In this document: piece by piece, positions 22,587 through 34,071 of the stretch
Layout: each line of letters begins with the position of its first letter
How positions within the stretch are numbered: the stretch's first letter is position 1
From: Gnetum montanum
Lineage: Eukaryota > Streptophyta > Gnetopsida > Gnetales > Gnetaceae
Assembly: GCA_015680685.1 (NCBI GenBank)
Contig: MNCI01016277.1
Location: 194,502-258,501 of the forward strand
DNA: 64,000 nt
Direction of reading: 5' to 3'
Position numbers and translations under genes: made by a program
Notes under the pieces: model-generated
The model's input: only the letters and a program-made list of their open reading frames with translations
Told to the model about the DNA's origin: nothing
The model's database searches: none

Positions 22587-22599
22587 AGTCATGGGGGTA
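22587..22599 (+). promoter_or_regulatory. 3' polypurine tract of element C
   Basis: AGTCATGGGGGTA directly precedes the 3' LTR start TGATGAG. Confidence 0.88.
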
Positions 22600-23605
22600 T
22601 GATGAGACACGATTCGCATGTGCCATAATATCACGTACACAATATCGTGACCTCCGCGATATTGCATCCCCTGTGATATCGCTTACGCGATATCACGGCC
22701 TTCGCGATATCGCATCCCCTGCGATATCGCGTACACGATATTGCGGTCTGTTGCCAAATCTATAAATAAGAGGTGGCACTCCCCTCATTTCACATCCTAG
22801 GCTAGAAGTAGTGAAGCTCTAGTAGATTAATCACCCCAGAGATAGAATATTTTTCATGTCCCCGCAGTAGGAGTCCCCCAAGTGAATGGTTCTTTATTCG
22901 AGCAGCTTTGTACCTGAACGCAAGTTGTGTACAGCAATAAAGACGAGCTTTGTGGATAAACCTTCTAGTGCATGGATAGGTTTATTTAATGTTATTTATT
23001 GCTTTTCTAGTAATACATCATGAGTATGACTTGGTTATGAGCATTGACGAATGTGTACGGCTAGCCAAGGAATCGGCTACTCATTGCAATTAGATTCTCT
23101 CACCCTTACCTCCTAGAACGTGGGACAAGTACGACTTGATTACGAGCATCTACGGATGTGTACGGCTAGTCAAGGAATCGGCTACTTGTCACACTTAGGC
23201 TTGTTAGATGCCTCAGTACGACCGCTTCAAGCACGTGCATTACGTGTGGTAATCCCAGTAACGATTAGCATTTGGTAGCCACAGTTGCACAATTCAGGGT
23301 GTGTACAGCAAGTGGGAACGGATGCTGATGCTAGGACTTAGTGATGTAGTTAGAGTTAGTTTTAGTCTCTCAACCCTTTACTCTTTAGCATAGGAGATAA
23401 ACCAAAAAATACCAAAAAAATCATATACCTTGGACTTACTTAACCATACACCATGACAACAACAAGTAAGTCTGAGAAGACAACAATTAATTAACCCCAA
23501 GTGTTCCTTGTGGCGTTTAGGCATTTAGTCTACGGAGTTCAACTGGATCACACGTGCTACGCTCGTTTCATATGGTTGAGTGTAGGGGTACCTCATCACT
23601 CATCA
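22600..23605 (+). repeat. Element C 3' LTR (1006 bp)
   Basis: TGATGAGACACG start, ACTCATCA end, CCATC target duplication after it. It is 80 bp longer than the 5' LTR, which is explained by the larger palindromic array. Confidence 0.95.
22624..22747 (+). repeat. GCGATATCGC palindromic array, expanded form
   Basis: About eight spaced copies or near-copies of GCGATATCGC are arranged in higher-order units of about 48 bp, with spacers GTAC, GGCCTTC and ATCCCCT alternating. Several copies carry single transitions (ATATCACG, GATATTGC). Confidence 0.88.
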
Positions 23606-24359
23606 CCATCTATATAGACCATGATAGCTAGGCTGTGAGAGTTACATTATGTTGGTTGTTGGGAAGGAGAATAAGGATAGGTAATAGGATGTTTCCAATT
23701 TAACGTAATTGTATATGATTTAGAAGGTATGTATTCATCACATCTAACATAGCTAGGTTTTCCTACTTCAATAGATAGACATCTTTCACTTCATAGTGAT
23801 ATGGTTTCATGAGCTAAATTAAAATTAGCAAGTTTACAATCTAGGGTAAAATAGGTGCATTAGTGGGGGAACACCCCTGGAGTTACCTTGATCATTCCCC
23901 AACTAAAGCACCTCACATTGATTTGAGTAAGGTAATGTTATTGGCTAGTCAATAAGGTTATGTTGTTGTCTAGCACACTGGTACTTCTTCATCACTTGCT
24001 GTGATTCGGGTAGGTGAGTTTGCATTGTTACCAAGATCTTCTAAATAGCAGAAAGAAACCAAAAGTGTAAGGGCACATAGTTGTCTTATTAGTGACAACT
24101 CAAGCATTTGACCATTTGTTTCCAAGTTAGTAAAGTGATAACATTACCTCATCTTGCTCTTAGTTATCATGGTCTCATTCGATAATTTTACAATCATGGA
24201 TTTCCAACTACTCTCATGTCTCTTGGATGGATGACAGTCACTACAATCATAGGGATACTAGGGTTGTACTAAGTTGATTCGAGAACATCGAATCAAGTAG
24301 GTTTACACACAAATGCACCCCCTTGGAAAGTTCACTAATTAGGGAGGCTGACTATGGTA

Positions 24360-24502
24360 GTTACAATAAGCATTTCCATGAAATGTGCACAACAAGAACA
24401 TCTAGGGTAATGTAGGGGTTATTCCCACTCCTTAATAGTCATCCTACGTTATCCCATTTTTTTGTTCTTGTTGTTTAGTTGAATGGAAATGCTTATTGTA
24501 AC
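24360..24502. repeat. 143-bp foldback (inverted repeat)
   Basis: GTTACAATAAGCATTTCCAT (24360-24379) is perfectly reverse-complementary to 24483-24502. An inner pair (24389-24400 with 24463-24474, ACAACAAGAACA) and a looser pair around GGGTAATGTAGG (24405-24416) continue the stem. The RNA could form a long imperfect hairpin. It may be a small MITE or a microRNA-precursor-like structure. Confidence 0.8.
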
Positions 24503-26739
24503 CTATCATTCCCCTCACACAAGGGGAGACATTATGGGGCATGTGTTAGTACTTTGAAATACATGATTGCATATAAATTAATATATTTAAAGAGATTAAT
24601 TAGTAGCCTAATTCATCTTTAAAGTGGGATCTTGAAGAAGAAACCAAGTTGTAAAGTTGCTAATGAAAACTCAGGGTGGGTGGAAAGTTGAAGAAATTTT
24701 GAATTGGTTAAATTTTGCATTTTAATTGACATTGGAAAGGGTGGATGGGTGGATTTATCCACATTGGTTTAGATATGTGGTATGAGAAGTATGGAACATA
24801 TGCAGCGACTTCAACCTTCACTAATTTACCCACAACACTCTCTTTGTTTGCATATGAATACCCATATTACCTCATAGTGACATTCAGAAAGTAAAGAATC
24901 AGGGTTGAAATTTTGGGCTATTAGAACCATCTGATATTGATTTAGAAATATTTCAGCACATTATCCACATGATATCTACCTGGGAGTACAAAGTATGTAG
25001 TATGAATAGAAGTAGTATGAATTTCATCAGTACTTATGTCTATGTTCTCTCACTCACAGTATAGATGAAATGATGTATTTCCCTATCTGCTAGTGATTTC
25101 CTAACATCAAGTAATGACAAAATTGGGCAACAACTTCACAAACCTATAGAATGCACTATGCCCCTAACCTTACAACAACATGTGGAATTGCAATGTAGAA
25201 AACTAAAATTTTCTCAAAATATATAGAACCCACATAGATCTAAGCTAAGATAATTCTAATTCCATCAAAATGAATGTTGAATGCATAGTACACAAATCCA
25301 AAAAATGTTAAATCATGAAATCCTTATAAAACCCTAATTTTCCAAAATTGTTGAAAATAATAAAATTTTAGTAGAATGAAACATGTGATTAAAACATAAA
25401 AATCAAACAAATCTAGGCATGTAAAATAAGATCTATCCTAAACCATAAATGCACATTAATGATAAAATTTTAGCTAAAACCCATCCATGTCAAATATGCA
25501 AAAAACCTAAGAAGTAGAACAAAACATGAGAAAAATGCCAAGACATCTTAGCCATAAATCAAGAAACATAACTCTAAATTGTAGACACATGAACATAACT
25601 ATTCACACACATACTTTACATGCATACAAATCAGCAAAGCTCTATAATACTAGTAGAAATTCTAATCCAACAACGCTTCCACATCCACATAGAATGGATG
25701 CCAAAAATTCCTTAAAGAATGGAGTATGATGTTGTTAATGGAAAAATATTGAAATCTCAAACGTAGGAATCCTAATCACTCATAATTAAAATTTCAAATA
25801 AATAAAACTATCACCAACCTCACTCAACACACGTAAATATGCCAAAGACAAAAAAATCATGTAATTACTCTATTTATTAAAACAACTCTTACTAAATAAT
25901 TATTTTAATTATAAAAGTTACCATATACATAAAACACTAATCATGTCTTCACATTCCATACATGTATCATCCATAGAAATCATGAAAAAGCTTGCTAAAT
26001 TAATCCACTAGGTTAGTGCATACTATCTGACAAATATAATGATGCATAAAATAAATATACATGAGGAAAAAAGTAAAATATCGAAAATCCAACTAATATT
26101 CATAATTTAAAATAGGTATATGACATGAAATTCCTTGTAAAGAACAAATATGTTGATTGCATAGTACAAATAATATTGAAGATAAATACGATATTGGAGC
26201 ACATTAGATAGAGATGGAATATTACAATTACAAATTTTGTTAATTTTTTTTACATCTTACTAAGAATGCTTAGTAATTTTATTAATGATATTTTTCAAAT
26301 GCCTAACATGTGTACTTCTAGTATTCAATAGATCTAGAATATCTACAAATATAGTAAAATTTCAATTTCACTCTCTTGGTTAAAGTGTGTGGCTTGTGAT
26401 GTGCAAGTCATAGGTATTATTCTAAGGGATATGCTAATTTGATGCATTCATATTTCTTGATAATTCTTATAGAATACTATGTTGGTTATATGTTATGAGG
26501 TATATTTATATTCAAATTATTTTAGGTTTAACACCCTCTTCTTATATTAAAAAGATAATAGGAACTGTAGTATATTTAGTTTTAGGTCAAACTGATAAAG
26601 TTAAGTTTCTTATTAAAAAGTATGTATAAATACAAGTTCATAAGACTTTGAACACAACATTACATAAGATAAAGTATATAATTTATTAAATATGATTAAA
26701 TAATATTAATAAGAACCAAAAAAAAAGAGAGTGTGCATC

Positions 26740-26905
26740 ATATGTTTAGTGGGGATGTTAAAACCCGAAATAATTGAAATAGGTACATCCCAATATTTTT
26801 ATAGAAGCTTATGACTAAGTACTACATAGTAAAATTGAACATGTGACTTGGGGTCATCAGGCCAAGACCCATACCACTAGGGTAACACCTCATTCTTTAG
26901 CACTA
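26740..26905 (-). repeat. Possible tRNA-derived SINE fragment
   Basis: On the minus strand the sequence reads CCTAGTGGTATGGGTCTTGG, a possible A-box region, then CAAGTCACATGTTCAATTTT about 30 bp later, resembling a decayed B box. It ends towards a T-rich run at about 26718-26730 on the complementary strand. No target duplication was confirmed. Confidence 0.3.
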
Positions 26906-27337
26906 TGTGGCAAATAGAAAAAATAATATGAAAAGTAAAAAACTTTCCAATTTTAGGAATGTCTACGTAGGTGTAGAAACTTATAATTGAATGAATGCTT
27001 TGAAAAATCAAGAGAGGAAAATTAATAGGAGAGAAAGATCTAATAGAGAATGATGATATTGATTATCCAAAAAATTGCTCATCACTATTAACCTTACATT
27101 GAGATTTTTTGCCATTATTGTTATGCTACTTCTTAACATAAGAATTAATTTTTGAGTCAATAGTATTCTTGTTAGATGAGAAACAAAATTTCTCATAGAC
27201 TATTTGTTTGGATTGATCATGGTATATTTTAATATAAATAAATTAACTTAAAAATTTATTTTAATTATTTTTTCTCATTCAATGTTCATGAAAATTTGAT
27301 ATTTCTCATGTCCAATTTATGTAACTAGTATGAATAT

Positions 27338-27975
27338 TGATAAAACATTATATGTGAAAGTCTATGATAATGTAATTTATCATAGTTATGATATCGTAAC
27401 TCTGCATACATCATTTTAGACATGATGTAGTGGGTCATGGTCATGCTTATAGATACCAATCCACCATTGTGTCGAAAAGACAAATTTTTTCCAACCCTTA
27501 GAAAAATTCTTGCAGTTTTTTTTTTTGAAGTTAGAGTTAGAGTAAATGCTTGTAATGTAGTAAATTATAGTTGTATGAAATCTTGATTCAATTATATTAC
27601 TCTAGGACATAATTCATGAACAAAAATAAAGATCGAGATTGTTCTTTATCATTGTAGCATAGATTTATTCTTCATGTTTTTTAAATTTACTATGTCATTT
27701 ACTATTTCAATGTCTATTAGTAAGGTGGAATAAGTATGACTAGTTTTGAGCATAATGTGTAATTGTTTGGTAATGTAGTAGTGAATTTGCTTAATTTTCT
27801 CAATAGTGCTTGGTAACCCTAGTAATGGTTACATTAAACTAGGACATGAATGAAAAACTAGGGATAGATATTTATCACCATAGAATAGAATAGATTTTTA
27901 ATTCCATTGTGCTCAAAATTAGAATATATAATCAATATCATCATGTTTCCACTTAGCATGACTAAGCATACAAAC
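27338..27975 (+). repeat. Element D 5' LTR, 3' end deleted
   Basis: It aligns with 50158 to about 50790 of the 3' LTR up to CACTTAGCATG, then switches directly to the sequence just before the gag start. About 220 bp of LTR, the primer binding site and the leader are missing. It also has about 25 extra bases near 27365 relative to the 3' LTR. Confidence 0.85.
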
Positions 27976-27983
27976 AAAATAAA

Positions 27984-30545
27984 ATGTCTTCTACAACTAA
28001 TGTGAGATCTCCACCTGTTATTGATCCTAATGAAAGTCATGATAGAGATCACAATGAAGGAGATTGGAGTGTACCAATGCAAAGAAGAATTTCATATGCT
28101 CAATGAAGATTATCCTAATTTTACAATAAATTTTTACCAAGATGAACAACTTAGATGGAAATACTTATAGGGAAATAATGTCTTGTCACTCGAATGTTTA
28201 ATACCATCAATACTTCAAGAAACTCTCATGAGATTAAATCTTGGTCATGTTCAAGAAGGATATAAAGTTCCTAAAAACATGACTAGGTCATATTAGCCAA
28301 TAGAGGCTCAAGCAAGAAGGGAAGCCATTATGAAAGTAAGATATATACAAGATAAAGAGAAGAAGGCACCATATATAGTTTTCTTGGAAGCAAAAGAAGT
28401 TCATTCCAAGTTGAAAAATTATATCAGAGTCATGGATCTCATTTCCAAGTGCTAGTAGTTGTATTGAAGATTTCAATAAAATAAAGCCACATTCAACTCT
28501 TGAAGAAACCCTTGTAATAAATAAGGAAGACTCTATACTTAGGAGGAATTCAAGGCCTAAGAATTCTAATGGATTCAAAAGAGATGAATCAAGAAGTCAT
28601 AGATGAAGAACTAGTCGACATAGTTCTCCAACTTCTCCATATTCTTCCTTACATTCATCAATAGATTTTAATAAGAGGAAGTGAAGACTAAGGGATTATA
28701 ATGGGGAAAGATGAAGATATCATGAAAGATATGCGAATAGAAGAAGATATCTTGATGAAGAAGAAGATGGCCATGAAGAAAGAGGAGAAAGAATCAGATA
28801 TGAAACAAGAGAACATCATGAACATCAAAGGGGTCACCATAATAATATATCCTATGAACCCAAAGACTATTTATAACCCCTATTAGCCACTCATAATATG
28901 ATCAACATCAAGAAAACAATGTATGTTCCTACTAGGTTTCTAAAGGATATTAATATCAAGTGAATTAACATAAAAATATCCCAAAATTCAAAGGTTGATA
29001 TAATGCAAGTTCACAACACCACCTCCAAGCCTTCCATGATACTTATGCCTTACAAAATATAGCAAAGGATTAGTAGAAACTAAGGTTGTTTTCCAAGACA
29101 CTCATAAAGGAAGCAAAGAGTTGGTATAATTTCTTAGAATGGGAATCATTTTGAAGATGGAGTACCATACTAGAACTTTTTGATGATAAGTATCAAACTT
29201 ACTCAGGAGTGTTGAACCTAAGAAAGAAAATCCAAGGATAGAAATAAGGGACACATGAATCCCTTGATGCAATAATGGGTAGGTATTACTCATTATTACA
29301 TAGATGCCCAAGCCATAGATTCTCTCAATGGGAAAAAAATAAGAGAAACCCTTAGAGAATATGCCCAAGGTAGATTAATTGAAATGAAAGTTCATTGGAT
29401 CCAATGGTTGATAAACCAAGTGGTGAAAGAATAAGGGGAGTTATGAAAAAGAGAATCAATTGAAGAATATAATAGAGATCCATCTATCAAAGAAAGATAT
29501 ATAAGGATATGAAAAACATAAGAAGAAGAAACATTAGAAGATGCAATTTAGTGGAAGATTCTACCCATTCAAATGTTAATAGACCAAGTGGCAAAAGAAG
29601 AAGGGGAGCTACAAAAAAGGGAATTAGCTAAAGAATTTATCAGAGATCCATCTATTAGAAAGAGAGATGTAAAGAAATTAAAACTAAAAGAAGAAGAACA
29701 TTAGAAGATGAAAGTCATTGGAAGAATATACCCATCCAAAAAATCAATAAATCATATCACAACAAAAGTAGAAAAAATGTGGGATTCTATGGATAAGAAA
29801 TTTGCTACAACACTCAAGATATTAGAGGAAAGAATAAAAAAGCTTTCAACTAAAATAAGAAAAGAGACAAGAAAAAGTACAATGGATGTGAGAATTCTAA
29901 GAATAAATGAAAAGTTGCTATGGTAAAGGAAATGATAGACCCAAGCTCAAAAGATGACATAGGTTGCAAAGTGTGGTAATATGAACATCATAAGGGATGT
30001 TGTTGTGGCATGGCCCATTTACAAGAGTTCAGGGCATATTTACTCAATTTGAAATTTGTTAATAAATAAATTTCCAAGTGATTATCTTATCCATAAGGTA
30101 ATTTTAGATAGACTTACCAACAACTGTACTATCCAAGAAAGGCTTATCCTTAATTGTAAAAACAATATTAGTAACAGTATTCATACAAACAACTAGATCT
30201 TTATGGATACTATGTACAATATGCTATCTCTTTTGGAAATACTTCTATTCATACTTCTTGTCCTTGCTATCCACTTTAATAGCATAGATCCGCAACCTCA
30301 TGCATGAATTCTCATTCTTACATGTCTCAACTAGTGCTAGGTCCATCTTAGCAAGTTTCTAATCCATTACTACTAGTACCACCATCGATCATGCAAGGAG
30401 AATTGTAAATACAATTGCTGTAGAAAAGTGCTACCAAGGTAGTTAATATACGTAGAAAGGATCATGCTAGTAATACTACTTGCAAATCTAGAAAATTTTA
30501 TTTCTTTAGGACAACTCCAAAAAGGTTGGTAGAGCAAGGAATTCT
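27984..30545 (+). pseudogene. gag of element D
   Basis: ATG 27984 starts M-S-S-T-T-N. The sequence follows the gag of C through HQDEQL-like and capsid blocks, with many stops and frameshifts. A 168-bp in-frame tandem duplication (29407-29574 and 29575-about 29742) repeats the block ending in the RDPSI segment. KVEKMWDSMD is at about 29767. A linker rich in Tyr/Gln/Ser leads to the protease. It is strongly decayed, more than A or C. Confidence 0.75.
29407..29742 (+). repeat. 168-bp tandem duplication inside gag of element D
   Basis: The unit beginning GTTGATAAACCAAGTGG at 29407 recurs as GTTAATAGACCAAGTGG at 29575, an offset of exactly 56 codons. Both copies then run through the gagaaccatct-like GATCCATCTAT block. 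A, C and E show a single copy of this stretch. Confidence 0.8.
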
Positions 30546-30559
30546 TCAAATCATGATCC

Positions 30560-31100
30560 TTCTATGATAGATGCTTCTACAACCACCATGCTTCCACAAC
30601 AACCAAATGAAAAGTTTACAATTGTCTTGATAACTAATATAGTATTAGATTGGATAAAAACATGAACCCTTCCTAAGAAAATAATAAATCATAGAAGTCC
30701 TCTAATTTATTTACAAATTGCTAGAAATTCACCATGCAAAGCTCTAGTAGACTTAGGTTCTAAAGTTAACTTAATATCTCAAGAAATGTATAAGGCATGA
30801 AACCTACTACCATTAAGAAAGTATAACATAAGACTAGAGCCTTGCAAAATAATTAGTTAACCATGCATTTGGGATAGGTAGAATATGTGGTAACCACTAT
30901 CAATGGATGGTCTTATCTAGTAAATTTTTTAATGATTAATGTAAAGAACGATAACATGGACTTTCCTATCATTATGGGGAGAGAATGGCTTAGCACAATT
31001 GATGCTAAGTTAGGAATGAGAAACTTGTCTTTAGAAATTTTCAAGAAAGATGAACATGGAGCCACCTAGATGCAAAAAAAGTCCATACACTTACAATGAA
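30560..31100 (+). pseudogene. Protease domain of element D
   Basis: The active-site loop reads LVDLGSKVNLIS (about 30747), so the catalytic D-S/T-G is D-L-G, consistent with a TCA to TTA change. The C-terminal half has INGWSYLVNFLMINV and IIMGREWLSTIDAKLG (30887-31020). Frameshifts lie in between. It is inactive. Confidence 0.78.
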
Positions 31101-31625
31101 GAAGGGTGTAGTGATGAACCAAAAGTTTAGAACATCAATATGATCCTTACACTAGCCTACAACAAATTTGAAAAACAACTATGTATGCAAAACGAGATAA
31201 TGGCTAGTAAACCAAAAGGCATCCAGTGGTTAAGAAATGAGAATATAAAACTATCCAAAACATGCATGGAAACATCCAATCTACTTATCAACTCCTACCC
31301 TAAGAAAATGATTTAATTAGAGAACTTACCAAAGGGTATCCTAAACCATGATCCATACACCAACAAGTAGTGAATATGGAGACTCAAAACTTGAAATTAA
31401 GAATAAATTAAAAAATGTATCTAAACCTTCTAAAATGGAAAATTTATCTTATCCAACAAGATATGTATCTTCAAAAGATCAAAACTTGATTATCATCAAT
31501 GTTACATTGAATAATAAGCAAAAATATGAATCACTAATGATGATAAATAAAAAATATAGACTGTATGATCTTGGGGATGAGCGATTCATTTCTAAACACT
31601 CGCTCATGAGTTCAATCATGGGGGA
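31101..31625 (+). pseudogene. RT edge and deletion junction of element D
   Basis: MENLSYPTRYVSS and LIIINVTLNNKQKYESL (about 31434-31535) correspond to the N-terminal edge of RT in element E. The sequence then jumps to post-integrase DNA ending in AATCATGGGGG (31614-31624). All RT catalytic blocks, RNase H and integrase are missing. Confidence 0.75.
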
Positions 31626-31666
31626 GGTATCCTATCTTGAATTAGGAATTGATAAGTGTAATTTAA

Positions 31667-31702
<36 letters not shown>

Positions 31703-32869
31703 TTTAAAAATTTTGTTAAATTTTTCTGAATTTTTGGTATTCATTTTATTCTTTAATATCTTTTTTGTTCTTTCATACTTTTATCATTTTTTTATTCTTT
31801 TAAATATTTCAAGTTCTTTATATTTTTTCTATTCTTATATATTTCTCATTCTTTTTATAGTATTACCAATTCTCATGTATATATTTTTGTTGATCCTTCT
31901 AATAAAGTGTAAAGGAATAAACAAGATGTATTTAAAATAATAAGAATGTTATCCCATGTTATCAAATCATTAAAGGATTTAATTGTATATATAGTGAGAC
32001 CACATCATCCATCCACTCATTTCCAATAATAAGAGGTTCTTACCATGGACATAATGTCATTCTTTCCATAATAAAACTAAAATAAACCAATGATCATTAT
32101 GTTTAGATGAAAAAGTGAAGAACAAGTGGGAATGAAAATGGTGGGATATCAAGGGAATTTGTAAAGCTACTACTATGAGTCTTATCTTACTGTTAAGTTG
32201 TATTATTTACTTGAGTTATAACAAAACATGGAATGTGTTCTAAAATAAGAGCTATCTTACCATGTTATTAGAAAGACATGTTACCCATACTTGAAGGTAG
32301 TCCTTTGGTAAGGATGACATAGTGATAACATAATAAATTCACATGATAAAAATTTCTAGGGGTTCCATTGGAAAGACATGTTACCCATGTGTGAAGGTAG
32401 GAGACTCTTTAGAAATTTCAAGGTTTCTTGGACTCACATTGATTATGGGGCTAGAATGAAATGTTACCCATGATTGAACGTAATCCTTTGTCCAATGGCC
32501 AAGTTTTCTTTAAAGTAAACTATATAGTAATAAATTGCTTCTTTGTATGTCATTGCTAAGTGATAATATTTCTTGTAGTTGTGATGGTCTTGTGGTTGTT
32601 AGTTTTGTCATGATACAATGCAATGTTACTGGGAGGTGATATGGACTTTTTTGGATCTTAAAAAAAAGGATAATGATCATCTTAACCATGCATTACACAT
32701 AGAATTTATTATGCCTATAATAAAACACCTCATGTTTTATTTTCTAGCAATCCCTACTACTACCATTCCATCTCACTATTATATATATAATCATAATTTA
32801 ATGATTTTGTATAATAGAGTGTTATTTTTTTATTGAGATAATACTAATATGTATGTCTTGGAAGATAGG
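31626..32869 (+). other. Post-pol non-coding region of element D (left part)
   Basis: No ORF is recognised. Three related copies of the module GAAAGACATGTTACCCAT occur at 32271-32299, 32371-32400 and 32453-32482, spaced about 80-100 bp. Element E is inserted at its right end, after ATAGG (32865-32869). Confidence 0.65.
31672..31700. repeat. (TA)n microsatellite
   Basis: A nearly pure TA run of about 28 bp lies within the non-coding part of element D. Confidence 0.95.
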
Positions 32870-33651
32870 TGATGAGCAGTAAGGTACCCTTATGCCCAAC
32901 CATATAAATCACAAAGTGTTCATGTGTGATCTAGTTTAATTTTGTGGACTTTATAGTTTCCACTGCACTAGTCTTCTAGGTAGTGAACCTTGCCCTAAGG
33001 TCATTCATTATCTTCCCAATTACACTTATGAAGCACATGGTATGGTTAAATGTAATTGAGGCATACAATTTTTATAATTTTAAGTTTTATAGTCTTGGTG
33101 CTTGAATAGAGATAAAGACAAGGTAATTTAATGGCTAATTCAATTTAACTAACCTACTAGCCTCTAACTAATCCTAACATAAGTATTTAGTTCCACTTTT
33201 TGTACATGTCCTAAACCCATGTATCCACTACTAGGTTACCAAGCACTACACTACTGGGCATACCAAGCAATAACGCTATTGGGATTACCAAGTGAATACA
33301 TGTTATGCTTGAAGCGGTCATACTTATGTATTTCATCTATTTAGCTTATCTTGCTCAATTTTCTTAATTATTTTAATTACTATAAAACAATTAATAAGTA
33401 ACTAAAAACATTAAATGCATAAATAAAATATTTAATATATCTAGAATGCTACAAGGTTTATCAGAAAGCTCATCTTTATTGCTCCTCACATTGTCATGCA
33501 TAGGTAGAACAATGCTCAAATAAAGATTCATACACTCAATGACTCCTACTGTGGACACTTGAGAAAAATATTCTAACTTTCAAATAGAAAAATTGCAAAA
33601 TCTCTACTACTATAATGAGAATTTATTGCCATAAATGTGGCTAGTGGCTCA

Positions 33652-33659
33652 TATTTATA
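33652..33659 (-). promoter_or_regulatory. TATA box of element E 3' LTR
   Basis: TATAAATA on the minus strand follows the U3 repeats. The other LTR has it at 46130-46137. Confidence 0.7.
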
Positions 33660-33675
33660 GATTAGGATAGATTCC

Positions 33676-33812
33676 TATGTTGATGGGACTGCTTTGATGA
33701 AACTGACTATGTTGATGGGGCCTTCTCAATAGGGCCTAGTCAATGGGACCACATTGATGCAATTAACTACATCGATGGGGCCTTGTCAATGGGGTTGAGT
33801 CAACATGATAAA
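33676..33812 (-). repeat. U3 repeats of element E
   Basis: Irregular tandem units around GATGGGGCCTTGTCAATGGG. The same unit type recurs inside the element at 37387-37462. The 5' LTR (about 46150-46225) has a shorter set. Confidence 0.85.
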
Positions 33813-33825
33813 CCAAAACTCATCA

Positions 33826-33838
33826 TACCCCCATGATT
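33826..33838 (-). promoter_or_regulatory. 3' polypurine tract of element E
   Basis: On the minus strand AATCATGGGGGTA abuts the LTR start. The flank GTTTTCATTCAATC matches A and C. Confidence 0.88.
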
Positions 33839-34071
33839 GAATGAAAACTTGTCCTAAAGTTCTTTATAAAATTTGAAAGGTATGAAATTATTGATTGACT
33901 TTGACATAACAAGATAAAACAAGACAAAATGGACATAACAATTGAGTGCCCAGTGTATGGATCAACACATTACAAAAATTATGGTGTTCATGACACAAAA
34001 TTAAACACCATGAAATGATTCTTTAAAACTAGATAGTATGTTCTTTGATGGTGTGAAGTTGATGGAGAAGG

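Larger units (their letters stand above)
16461..23605 (+). mobile_element. Element C: Athila-like Ty3/gypsy, pol-deleted
   Basis: The 7.1-kb insertion has TGATGAG/CTCATCA ends and a perfect target duplication CCATC (16456-16460 and 23606-23610). It carries an Asp-tRNA-like primer binding site, gag and protease. The sequence then jumps from the start of RT to the 3' non-coding region, losing RT, RNase H and integrase completely. The overall plan matches element A. Frameshifts near 18750 and 20157 and an N gap at 19187-19220 add to the damage. There is no ORF3. Confidence 0.92.
23611..27337. other. Anonymous AT-rich region between elements C and D
   Basis: I recognise no gene here. ORFs are short and carry no motif. 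It contains a foldback at 24360-24502 and two tRNA-like tracts (about 26355-26420 and, reversed, 26740-26905). A purine-rich CACAAGGGGAGACATT at about 24518 could be the 3' end of an old retrotransposon, but no matching LTR pair was found. The 88 bp at 16373-16460 is the left flank of the same pre-insertion locus. Confidence 0.6.
32870..33825 (-). repeat. Element E 3' LTR (956 bp)
   Basis: Pairs with 45329-46243. In functional orientation the U3 contains tandem TTGATGGGGCC / TTGTCAATGGGG-type repeats (33676-33812) and a TATA box at 33652-33659 (complement strand). Confidence 0.95.

Noticed and set aside
24510-24545. Copia-type polypurine tract and LTR start (CACAAGGGGAGACATT...TGTTAGTAC)
   Set aside because: No second LTR copy and no copia coding motifs were found nearby.
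25526-25729. 67-codon frame rich in His, Asn and Thr
   Set aside because: Composition follows local AT-rich DNA; no motif or relative seen.
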